From Omnitrophica bacterium GWA2_41_15 (GTDB lineage Bacteria > Omnitrophota > Gorgyraeia > Gorgyraeales > Gorgyraeaceae), in assembly GCA_919902485.1 (NCBI GenBank), contig CAKKRB010000022.1:1-8594 (forward strand): a DNA stretch of 8,594 nucleotides. The letters run 5' to 3'. The position numbers and the translations under genes were made by a program. Positions 1 through 5,886 of this stretch are shown here, piece after piece. Positions within the stretch are counted from its first letter, which is position 1. Every line of letters starts with the position of its first letter. Under the pieces are notes generated by a model. The model did not search any database, was not told the origin of the DNA, and saw nothing but the letters and a program-made list of their open reading frames with translations.

Positions 1-469
1 TTATCTCATCCACAGAGACAGTATCGTTCTCATTTATTACAGGCACTGCCTTTTTGCTCAAAAGCACGTGCAGCGTATTTTCAGCATTTAGATATCTGCG
101 TTTTTCTCTTATGTCTTCCCATGTTAAAAGTATCTGGGCTGCGTGAAAGCCTTTTTTCTTGAAAAACTCTTCATACGTTTTCATGAGATATCCCTGGCCA
201 AGCGCTGCGCACGCCTGCTGTTCAGGCAAGCTTTCCGGCCTATTTTTCATGCCAAGAAGCCCCATGCCCGCTGCAATCGCGCCTGAAGAAACCACAAGCA
301 CCTGGTGGCCCTGTTTCAATAAAACCGCTATTTGTCCGGCAAAATTCTTCATCCAGGACTCGTCAAGCCGTAGGGAACAGGCATGCCTGTTCCCTACAAT
401 TTTCGTCAGGACGCTTGCGCCTACTTTCACAACTATTCGCTTTGCTTTTTTTATTTTGTCTCGCTCCAT
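1..469 (-). CDS. proB: Glutamate 5-kinase (ProB), N-terminal part, cut by window edge
   Basis: This gene encodes the first 156 residues of glutamate 5-kinase, which phosphorylates L-glutamate with ATP in the first step of proline synthesis in the cytoplasm. The amino-acid-kinase fold is clear: RIVVKVGASVLT at residues 11-22 (phosphate-binding strand and loop), VVSSGAIAAG at 59-68, QACAALGQGY at 85-94, and PVINENDTVSVDE at 143-155, the glutamate-binding loop. The reading frame is open to the window edge. The ATG at 467-469 is chosen because it is preceded by GAGG four bases upstream and gives the family's usual N-terminus. It follows obg by 41 bases, a common gene pair. Between the first loop and the LDES segment, residues 24-32 are encoded by a perfect 28-base palindrome that looks like an inserted element. 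E. coli ProB has a clearly shorter loop here. The family call is certain; whether the enzyme is active with the insertion is unknown. Confidence 0.95.
   Translation of the reverse strand, partial: MERDKIKKAKRIVVKVGASVLTKIVGNRHACSLRLDESWMKNFAGQIAVLLKQGHQVLVVSSGAIAAGMGLLGMKNRPESLPEQQACAALGQGYLMKTYEEFFKKKGFHAAQILLTWEDIREKRRYLNAENTLHVLLSKKAVPVINENDTVSVDEI
370..397. repeat. Perfect 28-base palindrome inside proB
   Basis: The arm GTAGGGAACAGGCA is followed directly by its exact reverse complement, with no spacer. It is read in frame as part of proB on the minus strand, giving nine residues that start V-G and end S-L. It shares the outer nine bases GTAGGGAAC with the palindrome between the pilin and pilM genes, and the outer GTAGG with those at 486-514 and 678-705. 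Confidence 0.93.
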
Positions 470-485
470 AACGCCTCATACGATC

Positions 486-514
486 GTAGGAGAGGGTTTA
501 AAACCCTCTCCTAC
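486..514. repeat. 29-base palindrome at the obg/proB junction
   Basis: The arms GTAGGAGAGGGTTT and its exact reverse complement flank a single central A. The outermost GTAG on the minus strand supplies the TAG stop codon of obg (511-513), so the element overlaps the end of that gene. It lies 17 bases before the proB start and leaves the proB ribosome binding site intact. The run after the hairpin on the minus strand is not T-rich, so it does not look like a standard intrinsic terminator. Confidence 0.92.
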
Positions 515-1488
515 ATTAGTTTTTTATATACCGCTTCCAGTAATTCTTTTATACCTTCACCTGTAACACAGGATATAGGGTAAATGGTTTTCTTTGTTCT
601 TTTCTTAAAGCTCTTCAGATTCTCTTTTGCCTCAGGCATATCCATTTTATTTGCCGCAATCACCTGAGGCATTTTTTGTAGGGGGCGGTCACTGACCGCC
701 CCTACTCGGCTATATAATTCTAGTTCATTATTTATTGACTTAAAATCATCAGTAGGGTTTCTTCCGTCCACTCCTGCCATATCTATCATATGTATAAGGA
801 CTCTTGTGCGCTCCACATGGCGCAGAAAATCATCTCCAAGGCCCCTGCCTGCATGAGCGCCTTCTATTAAACCAGGTATATCGCAGATTACAAAACTTCT
901 CTCATCGCTTAGTTTCACAACGCCAAGAATCGGCGTCTTTGTGGTAAACGGGTAGCTGGCTACCTTTGATTTTGCCTTTGAAACACGCGAAATCAGGCTT
1001 GATTTGCCTGCATTCGGATAGCCAATTATGCCCGCATCAGCTATTAATTTAAGTTCCAGCAGTATTTCTTTTTCTTCTCCAGGATCTCCTGGAGTCGCCT
1101 GCCTGAACTTGGAATTACCATGCCCTCCTGAGCCGCCTTTTATAAGCGTAACTGACTGGCCGTGTTCCTTCAGATCGCAATACGTAATGTCTTCGTATTT
1201 ATCTTTTACAATCGTGCCGAGCGGAAGCTTTATAACAGCGTAGTCGGCATTGGCGCCTTTTTTGTGATTGCTGGATCCGTTCGAACCCTTGCCTGCCCTG
1301 AAATGTTTACGGAAATAAAAATCCACAAGGGTCTGGACGTTTTTGTCCGCAATCAGCACAATGTCGCCGCCCTTGCCGCCGTCTCCGCCGTCCTGCCTTC
1401 TTTTAAGGCCTTTTATGCTGCAGAAACTATTGCAGCCGTCTCCGCCGTCTCCAGCCTTTACAAAAACATCTGCGCGGTCTATGAACAT
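511..1488 (-). CDS. obg: Obg-family GTPase (Obg/CgtA)
   Basis: Obg is an essential GTPase that associates with the large ribosomal subunit and acts in its late assembly and in stress control. The 325-residue protein has the glycine-rich Obg fold at about 1-155 (AGDGGDG, DGGDGGKGGD, GGSGGHGN), then a GTPase domain. Its motifs are G1 GYPNAGKS at 156-163, G2 FTTKTP around 181-186, G3 DIPG at 203-206, G4 NKMD at 280-283 and G5 SCVTGEG at 306-312. It ends right after the G domain, so it lacks the OCT domain found in many Firmicute and Actinobacterial Obg proteins. ATG at 1486-1488 gives the family N-terminus (MFIDRADVFVKAGDGGDG), and an in-frame TAA lies immediately upstream. No clear Shine-Dalgarno precedes it. 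Residues 262-270 come from a palindromic insert just before G4, and the TAG stop lies in a second palindrome. The family is certain. Confidence 0.97.
   Translation of the reverse strand: MFIDRADVFVKAGDGGDGCNSFCSIKGLKRRQDGGDGGKGGDIVLIADKNVQTLVDFYFRKHFRAGKGSNGSSNHKKGANADYAVIKLPLGTIVKDKYEDITYCDLKEHGQSVTLIKGGSGGHGNSKFRQATPGDPGEEKEILLELKLIADAGIIGYPNAGKSSLISRVSKAKSKVASYPFTTKTPILGVVKLSDERSFVICDIPGLIEGAHAGRGLGDDFLRHVERTRVLIHMIDMAGVDGRNPTDDFKSINNELELYSRVGAVSDRPLQKMPQVIAANKMDMPEAKENLKSFKKRTKKTIYPISCVTGEGIKELLEAVYKKLM
678..705. repeat. 28-base near-perfect palindrome inside obg
   Basis: The right arm TGACCGCCCCTAC pairs with the left arm GTAGGGGGCGGTCA around a central C. The left arm carries one extra G, so five G face four C. 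On the minus strand it is translated in frame as obg residues 262-270, starting V-G and ending P-L. The reading phase is the same as for the palindrome in proB (GTA at one end, CTA at the other). Confidence 0.9.
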
Positions 1489-1500
1489 TTAAATGAGCAC

Positions 1501-1533
1501 ATAACTTACGCGATTGAAAGAAGCGTAAGTTAT
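1501..1533. repeat. Inverted repeat, 11-base arms, before obg
   Basis: The arm ATAACTTACGC at 1501-1511 is the exact reverse complement of GCGTAAGTTAT at 1523-1533, with an 11-base loop. On the minus strand the hairpin ends 12 bases before the obg ATG, in the place where a ribosome binding site would normally be. It may modulate obg translation, or may simply be the edge of the repeat-like segment that fills the rpmA-obg gap. Confidence 0.7.
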
Positions 1534-1537
1534 AAGT

Positions 1538-1654
1538 GCGAATTTATCCTGAGGATGCGACGAATAGGAGCACCCGAAGGATCTCTTTTAAGAGATTGCT
1601 TCGGCACGGAGTTTACACTGAGCAAAGCGAATGTGTGCCTCGCAATGACATAAA
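1538..1654. repeat. Probable degenerate dispersed repeat in the rpmA-obg gap
   Basis: On the minus strand this stretch begins TGTCATTGCGAGG and contains GAAGCAATCTCTT, then AAGAGATCCTTCGGG, then CATCCTCAGGAT. The block at 1576-1602 forms an imperfect inverted repeat around the AAGAGAT/ATCTCTT core. Words of the type TCATTGCGAGG...GAAGCAATCTC are familiar as non-coding dispersed repeats in many environmental bacterial genomes. I therefore read this as a remnant of such a repeat, not a gene. No reading frame here looks like a protein. Confidence 0.5.
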
Positions 1655-1888
1655 TTACACTACGTTAATTTTGCGGTATCCGAATTTAACAGTCCCGGCT
1701 TTAAGGGCAAAAATAGTATAATCCTTGCCTATCCCGACTCCGAGACCTGGGAAAAACTTTGTGCCTTTCTGCCTGAGAATAATGCTCCCTGCAGTCACAG
1801 CCTCGCCTTCAAAGCATTTTACGCCAAGCCTTTGTCCATTAGAATCTTTTCCGTTTTTACAGCTTCCCTGCGCTTTAGTATGTGCCAT
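1655..1888 (-). CDS. rpmA: 50S ribosomal protein L27
   Basis: L27 sits at the peptidyl-transferase centre of the large ribosomal subunit, with its N-terminal tail reaching the P-site tRNA. The 77-residue protein opens with MAHTKAQGSCKNGKDSNGQR and continues LGVK, then AGSIILRQKGTKFFPG and the G-x-G-x-D-Y-T segment, all typical of L27. It begins directly at the mature MAH-type end, without the cleavable leader seen in Firmicutes, which fits the absence of the Prp protease gene between rplU and rpmA. It is slightly shorter at the C-terminus than the usual 84-94 residues. The ATG at 1886-1888 is preceded by GAGAGGAC at normal spacing. It follows rplU by 15 bases and is surely co-transcribed with it. 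Confidence 0.97.
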   Translation of the reverse strand: MAHTKAQGSCKNGKDSNGQRLGVKCFEGEAVTAGSIILRQKGTKFFPGLGVGIGKDYTIFALKAGTVKFGYRKINVV

Positions 1889-1903
1889 TTTGTCCTCTCA
1901 AAT

Positions 1904-2218
1904 TTATACTACTATTTCCTTCACTTTTAACATTACATATCCCTGCCTGTGGCCTATTTTTTTCTTAGAGCTTGCATGCCTGCGCCTGTATTTAAAAGAG
2001 ATTACCTTTTTCGCGCGCTTTTCTCCTAAAATATCGCAAACCACATGGCTGCCCTTTATATAAGGACTGCCTATGGTGGCCTCCTTCTTATCCGAGATAA
2101 AAAGGACTTTGTCTAATTTTACCTCTTTTGCTTTACCCAGGTTAAGTTTTTCAACCTCGATTGCGTCTCCCTTTGATACCTTGTACTGTTTTGAGCCTGT
2201 CTCAACTATCGCGTACAT
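1904..2218 (-). CDS. rplU: 50S ribosomal protein L21
   Basis: L21 binds 23S rRNA in the large ribosomal subunit. The 104-residue product has the family's standard length and signature: MYAIVETGSKQYKV at the start, the basic segment with KYRRRHASSKKKIGHRQGY near residues 76-94, and a short beta-strand end. The start is the ATG at 2216-2218, preceded by a strong purine-rich ribosome binding site (GGGGGAGAG at 2222-2230). It is the first gene of the rplU-rpmA-obg-proB block. A good promoter and a 44-base palindrome lie in the 100-base gap upstream, so its message probably carries a leader of about 75 bases with a strong hairpin. Confidence 0.97.
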   Translation of the reverse strand: MYAIVETGSKQYKVSKGDAIEVEKLNLGKAKEVKLDKVLFISDKKEATIGSPYIKGSHVVCDILGEKRAKKVISFKYRRRHASSKKKIGHRQGYVMLKVKEIVV

Positions 2219-2238
2219 TTTCTCTCCCCCCTATTTTG

Positions 2239-2282
2239 TTCCACCTACGGGGTGAGCCAATTGGCTCACCCCGTAGGTGGAA
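2239..2282. repeat. Perfect 44-base palindrome in the rplU leader
   Basis: The arm TTCCACCTACGGGGTGAGCC, plus AA, is followed immediately by its exact reverse complement, 22 bases per arm with no spacer. Its polarity differs from the other elements: CCTAC lies on the left arm and GTAGG on the right, so it may belong to a separate repeat family. It lies between the predicted rplU promoter and the rplU ribosome binding site, eight bases from the latter. No T-run follows on either side, so it is not a typical intrinsic terminator. Confidence 0.93.
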
Positions 2283-2300
2283 ATGCCATTAAAAACAGTT

Positions 2301-2329
2301 ATTATACTGAAAAATACCTTATTTTTCAA
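2301..2329 (-). promoter_or_regulatory. Sigma70-type promoter for rplU-rpmA-obg-proB
   Basis: On the minus strand TTGAAA at 2324-2329 (five of six consensus -35 bases) is followed after 17 bases by TATAAT at 2301-2306 (perfect -10). The -35 box lies within the last codons of rng. Transcription would begin near 2294, giving a leader of about 75 bases that includes the 44-base palindrome. Spacing and box quality are good for a housekeeping promoter. No experimental evidence is available. Confidence 0.7.
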
Positions 2330-3809
2330 TCCTAAAATTCTCTACATGCATATCCGGCTCTGCTATGATAACTATCCTTGTTTTATACAGGGCTTCAAGT
2401 TTTGCTATGCTGGGCCTGTCTTCATTCAGCATATAGTTAGCGACTTCAGGATGTACGTAAGAATGGACCTCTCTTAATCTTGCTTTCTCTATATGTCTTT
2501 TTATAGCCCTCAGGACTTCTATCGCCATTGTGGTGGCTGACTTCACAGAACCCCTGCCTCTGCAATAAGGGCAGTCTTTATAGGAAACCTTGCTGACGCC
2601 TTTTCTTATCCTCTGTCTGGTCATCTGCACGATGCCGAATTCAGACATCTTCAGTATGTTAATCTTTGCCCTGTCTTTCTTAAATAAACTGACGAGCAGG
2701 TCAAAGATCTCGCGGCAGTGCTTTTCTTTTATCATGTCTATGAAATCTACTACTATTATCCCGCCTATATCCCTCAACCTTATCTGCCTGGCAATCTCTG
2801 CAGCTGCCTCGCTGTTGACTTTAAAGGCAGTGTCCTCCATATGCTTCTTATTAAAACTTCCGCTGTTTACGTCTATTGCTATAAGGCCCTCTGTCTCCTC
2901 GATAAATACATACCCGCCGCATTTAAGCGCTATCTTTTTGTTGTATAGCTTCTCTATCTCTTTTTCTATGCCGCGCGAATCAAACAGAGACGCCTTTTCC
3001 TGGTAGAGCATAAGTTTTCTTTTCATGCTGGGCATTATATTATTCGCAAAATGCATGAGCTTTTTATATTCTTCCCTGTTATCCACGAGTACCCTGGCGA
3101 CATCCTCGCTGAATATATCCCTGAGTATCCTGAAAGTCAAAGAATACTCCTCGTTTACAAGGTTCGGGGCTTTTATTTTGGTTGAACGGTTTTTGATATT
3201 ACGCCACAATGCGGTAAGATATCTTATCTCCCTCCTGAAATCACCCTCGCTCTTCCCCACCCCCGCGGTCCTGACAATAATCCCCATGTTAAGGCCAGGC
3301 ATGATCTTTTTCAAAATCTGGCGAAGCCTGTCCCTTTCAGCGTAGTCAGTGACCTTTTTAGATATGCCCATATGATTGTCAAAAGGCATCAGCACCACAA
3401 ATCTTCCGGGTATGCCGATATGCGTCGTGAGCCGCGGGCCTTTATTACCTATGGGCTCCTTTACGACCTGAACCAAAACCTCCTGGCCTTTTTTCACAAG
3501 TTTATCTATATCTGACGGTTTCGGCCTTGGGATGTGCCGCGGGTAATGGCCAGCGTTATCCAATAAATCAAATTCCTGTATAGGCGCCATCATGTCGGTC
3601 ACATATAAAAATCCGTTTTTGCCAAACCCGATATCCACAAAGGCAGCGCCTATGCCTGACATGACAGAATTCACTGTGCCCTTATAGATATTGCCTACAA
3701 GGCTTACATCCGAAGGCCTCTCTATGTAATACTCTTCAAGGGCCCCGCCTTCAACCACAGCAACCCTTTTCTCCTGCGGTTCCACATTTATTAAAATCTC
3801 TTTTTGCAT
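2319..3809 (-). CDS. rng: Ribonuclease G / E family endoribonuclease
   Basis: This is a single-strand-specific endoribonuclease that acts in rRNA maturation and mRNA decay in the cytoplasm. At 496 residues it has RNase G length, without the long scaffold tail of E. coli RNase E. In order it shows an S1 RNA-binding domain from about 36 to 130 (GNIYKGTVNSVMSGIGAAFV) and a 5'-sensor/RNase-H-like region to about 300. The catalytic segment carries AIDVNSG with D313 and N315, and VVDFIDM with D355, matching RNase E D303, N305 and D346. The zinc-link CPYC lies at 413-416. Key residues are intact, so the enzyme should be active. The ATG at 3807-3809 has AAAGGTG five bases upstream and lies inside the end of the preceding gene (19-base overlap), which suggests translational coupling. 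Linkage to DUF2344, rplU and rpmA is a common arrangement. Its 3' end hosts the rplU promoter. Confidence 0.96.
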   Translation of the reverse strand: MQKEILINVEPQEKRVAVVEGGALEEYYIERPSDVSLVGNIYKGTVNSVMSGIGAAFVDIGFGKNGFLYVTDMMAPIQEFDLLDNAGHYPRHIPRPKPSDIDKLVKKGQEVLVQVVKEPIGNKGPRLTTHIGIPGRFVVLMPFDNHMGISKKVTDYAERDRLRQILKKIMPGLNMGIIVRTAGVGKSEGDFRREIRYLTALWRNIKNRSTKIKAPNLVNEEYSLTFRILRDIFSEDVARVLVDNREEYKKLMHFANNIMPSMKRKLMLYQEKASLFDSRGIEKEIEKLYNKKIALKCGGYVFIEETEGLIAIDVNSGSFNKKHMEDTAFKVNSEAAAEIARQIRLRDIGGIIVVDFIDMIKEKHCREIFDLLVSLFKKDRAKINILKMSEFGIVQMTRQRIRKGVSKVSYKDCPYCRGRGSVKSATTMAIEVLRAIKRHIEKARLREVHSYVHPEVANYMLNEDRPSIAKLEALYKTRIVIIAEPDMHVENFRIEK

Positions 3810-4090
3810 TCCAACACCTTTATTCCTTCTGGCAATTTTTCATTAATCCTGTTTTTAAATTCTTCCTGGTCTATCCAGCCGTCGATTGCAAATACCGCGT
3901 TCTCGCCTTCGCTTTCAACGCCAAGCTTCAAGGCATTTGAAAAACCTATCTTGTAATGCGGGGTAAAGCCCTGGCTGAGAACCACCGGCAGGTTTGCTCT
4001 CCTGACAGCCCTCTGAAAAAGCCTTACAATATCCAGATGGGAGATATATCTCAGCGCTCCATTTTTGCAAAAAACCACTTCTAATTTCAT
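3791..4090 (-). CDS. Short DUF2344 (TIGR03936-type, radical-SAM-linked) protein
   Basis: The 99-residue product matches the N-terminal half of the DUF2344 family, often annotated as radical SAM-linked protein and of unknown biochemical role. Family features seen are the starting MKLEVVFCKNGALRYISHLD, the following LFQRAVRRANLPVVLSQGF with TPHYKIGF, and the LGVESEGE segment near residues 57-63. Family members are usually around 200 residues and lie beside, or are fused to, a large B12-binding radical SAM protein (TIGR03960). Here the protein stops after the first half and the expected partner is replaced by a pilus secretin gene. The start ATG overlaps the secretin stop as ATGA (4087-4090), and its own end overlaps rng by 19 bases. 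It reads without internal breaks, so it may be a genuine short form and not debris. The family call is strong; the function is unknown. Confidence 0.85.
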   Translation of the reverse strand: MKLEVVFCKNGALRYISHLDIVRLFQRAVRRANLPVVLSQGFTPHYKIGFSNALKLGVESEGENAVFAIDGWIDQEEFKNRINEKLPEGIKVLECKKRF

Positions 4091-5511
4091 TTAGAACCTG
4101 ATTCAGGCCTGACCAGATTAACTGTTACAAAAAACAAAAGGTCTGTTTTTTCAGTTGTCTTTTCAGTTTTCCTGAAAGGTATGCCCAGTAAAGGTATGTC
4201 TCCTAATAATGGAATCTTGGTAACTCTATCTACGGCCTTCTCGCTGATAAGGCCGCCTATAACTATGGTCTGGCCGTCTTTTAACATTAATTGAGTTTCC
4301 GCTTTCCTGATAGAATAAATAGGCACCTGAACCTGCGCTGTAAGCTGGTCATACCTTAGGAGCGAGCTCAACTCGGGTTTTAAATGAAGCGTTATGCACC
4401 CTTCTGAATTTATCTGCGGAGTAACTTTCAGTAAAATACCCAGCTCCTTTTCTATATAACCCGTAATCTCCATGGTTCCGGTAGATGAATTCCTTTCGTA
4501 TTTTGGTATATTCAAAGTCTGGCCTACTGTAATAAGCGCCTCTTGATTATTTAAAACCACGATCTTGGGATTAGATATTATTTTGGTATCCCCTCTCGAA
4601 GACAATACCTCTAACACTGCCTGGAATTGCGAGAAATCCAAAGTCCCGAATGTAAAATTACTGACGCTTGCAAATGGAAAGCTCGGCGTGCCAGCAGAAG
4701 CTGTAGGAAAATCTGCCACGTTTGTATTCGTAACCATGTTACCGGCGGAATCATAGGTAATCTCTGTCTTCGGCGGTTTTGGTATAGGTAGATATTTATA
4801 TCCTGTACTCGCGGTAAGATTACTTTTAAACGGCGTTGTCACAGGAACCTTTGCCCCAGATGCAACAATCTTTGTCTGCCACTCAATACCAAGTTTATCG
4901 GAATTACCAAGCGTAGTCTCTACTATCTTTGCTTCTATCATGACCTGTTTTGTCTGCGTGTCAAGTTTCAGCACCACTTCCCTTATTTTGTAAATATTCG
5001 TGGCTATATCCGTAACTATCAGCAGATTTGTCCTTTCGTCAAATTTTACTTTACCGCGGCTACTAAGCATCTCCTGTATTGATGAAGGCACATTTTTCGC
5101 AACTGCATAATTAAGCGAAAAGACCTCTGTAACAAGCTCTTCGTTTTCCAGGTTTGCGATAGTGGCCACGCGTATAATATTACCTTCCCTTTCATATATA
5201 TAGCCGTATGTTCTCAATATAATATCCAGGGCCTTCTCCCACGGCACGTCAGTAAGCCTTATTGTAATAAGCCCTGTGACATCCTTTCCAGCTACAATAT
5301 TCATGCCGCTTTTGTAAGAAAGTATCCTGAGGACATTGCTTATATCCGCATCTTTAAAATCCATTGTCACATTGCCCGGAGATGTCTCAGTCACCTGGCT
5401 AACCTCGGCCTTGACAGTCTCGCTGGCCTTATTGTCCGCTGTCTCATCCTGGCCAAAAGCAAAACACGTAAAAGCAAATAATAAAACAATAAAAACCGCA
5501 CATATTTTCAT
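4087..5511 (-). CDS. pilQ: PilQ-like type IV pilus secretin (outer-membrane channel)
   Basis: Secretins form the multimeric outer-membrane pore through which a type IV pilus passes. The 474-residue precursor has a signal peptide at about 1-20 (hydrophobic core then AFG before QDE). A secretin/TonB short N-terminal domain spans about 47-115 (VTMDFKDADISNVLRILSY), and an N1/NolW domain about 125-185 (FSLNYAVAKNVPSSIQEMLS). The secretin domain runs from about 190 to 470, with DTKIISNPKIVVLNNQEA at 308-325 and the hallmark KIPLLGDIPLLGIPFR at 432-447. It lacks the N-terminal AMIN (peptidoglycan-binding) domains of proteobacterial PilQ and is much shorter. The ATG at 5509-5511 is preceded by AGGAGG eight bases upstream, the strongest ribosome binding site of the pil block. 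Position after pilMNOP supports PilQ over GspD, although the domain set alone would also fit a type II secretion secretin. Confidence 0.92.
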   Translation of the reverse strand: MKICAVFIVLLFAFTCFAFGQDETADNKASETVKAEVSQVTETSPGNVTMDFKDADISNVLRILSYKSGMNIVAGKDVTGLITIRLTDVPWEKALDIILRTYGYIYEREGNIIRVATIANLENEELVTEVFSLNYAVAKNVPSSIQEMLSSRGKVKFDERTNLLIVTDIATNIYKIREVVLKLDTQTKQVMIEAKIVETTLGNSDKLGIEWQTKIVASGAKVPVTTPFKSNLTASTGYKYLPIPKPPKTEITYDSAGNMVTNTNVADFPTASAGTPSFPFASVSNFTFGTLDFSQFQAVLEVLSSRGDTKIISNPKIVVLNNQEALITVGQTLNIPKYERNSSTGTMEITGYIEKELGILLKVTPQINSEGCITLHLKPELSSLLRYDQLTAQVQVPIYSIRKAETQLMLKDGQTIVIGGLISEKAVDRVTKIPLLGDIPLLGIPFRKTEKTTEKTDLLFFVTVNLVRPESGSK

Positions 5512-5529
5512 ATCTACCCCCTCCTTTTT

Positions 5530-5886
5530 TTATTCCTTATTAAGGTCTATTTTTATATTTTCTCCGCCTACGTCAAAAATAACGTTGTCCTTGTTTATCT
5601 TCAAAATTTTTATAGAGCCCATGGTATCTCCTTCTTTTGCTATCTCGCCGTTTATGATAGCTATGGACCCTTTTACATCATCCCACACAATGCCTTCCAG
5701 CCTTATATCCTCTGCTGCACTTGCCTCATATGCGTCAGAAGCATAATTGCCTGACTCTGAAATAAGCGGGATAAACGGATCCCGCCTGGCTTTCGCATTG
5801 TATTTAAACGCCTCTTCTGCAAAAACCAGACCAAGCGTCATTCCGCTAATCAACAAAACAAGTATGACTTGTTTATTGAAGCACAT
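5530..5886 (-). CDS. pilP: PilP-like pilus assembly protein
   Basis: PilP links the inner-membrane PilN/PilO complex to the PilQ secretin across the periplasm. This 118-residue protein starts with a hydrophobic signal segment at about 5-22 (VILVLLISGMTLGLVFA) before EEAF. It then has the RRDPFIPL motif at 34-41 typical of PilP. A small beta-domain follows at about 60-116 (LEGIVWDDVKGSIAIINGEI, then the KEGDTMG turn and short strands), resembling the PilP/GspC homology-region domain that contacts the secretin. Classical PilP is about 170 residues, is usually a lipoprotein and has a longer linker. Here there is no lipobox cysteine after the signal segment, so this is a compact, non-lipidated version. 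The start overlaps pilO by 14 bases, and GAGGAT lies just upstream. The secretin gene begins 18 bases after it. Identification rests on the motif, the beta-domain and gene order. Confidence 0.82.
   Translation of the reverse strand: MCFNKQVILVLLISGMTLGLVFAEEAFKYNAKARRDPFIPLISESGNYASDAYEASAAEDIRLEGIVWDDVKGSIAIINGEIAKEGDTMGSIKILKINKDNVIFDVGGENIKIDLNKE

Noticed and set aside
159..566. Open frame on the plus strand opposite proB and the obg end
   Set aside because: It is a shadow of the well-supported proB frame, crosses the palindromes and shows no family resemblance; the same holds for all other plus-strand frames in the window.
370..705. Possibility that proB or obg are pseudogenes broken by the palindromes
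   Set aside because: Both frames remain open through the inserts and all key motifs before and after are intact, so they are annotated as genes with inserts.
1075..1095. Short inverted repeat CTCCAGG-ATCT-CCTGGAG within obg
   Set aside because: It lies in the conserved coding segment ATPGDPGEEKE, whose codons explain the symmetry; arms are only seven bases and no shared ends link it to the repeat family.
1162..1721. Plus-strand frames across the obg start and the rpmA-obg gap, possibly a small gene
   Set aside because: They run antisense to obg, have no ribosome binding site and the translation of the gap looks like repeat-derived sequence with no recognisable fold.
2239..2282. Intrinsic terminator of rng
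   Set aside because: The hairpin is strong but no T-run follows on the minus strand, and a purine-rich ribosome binding site comes next, so it is better read as a leader hairpin or repeat.
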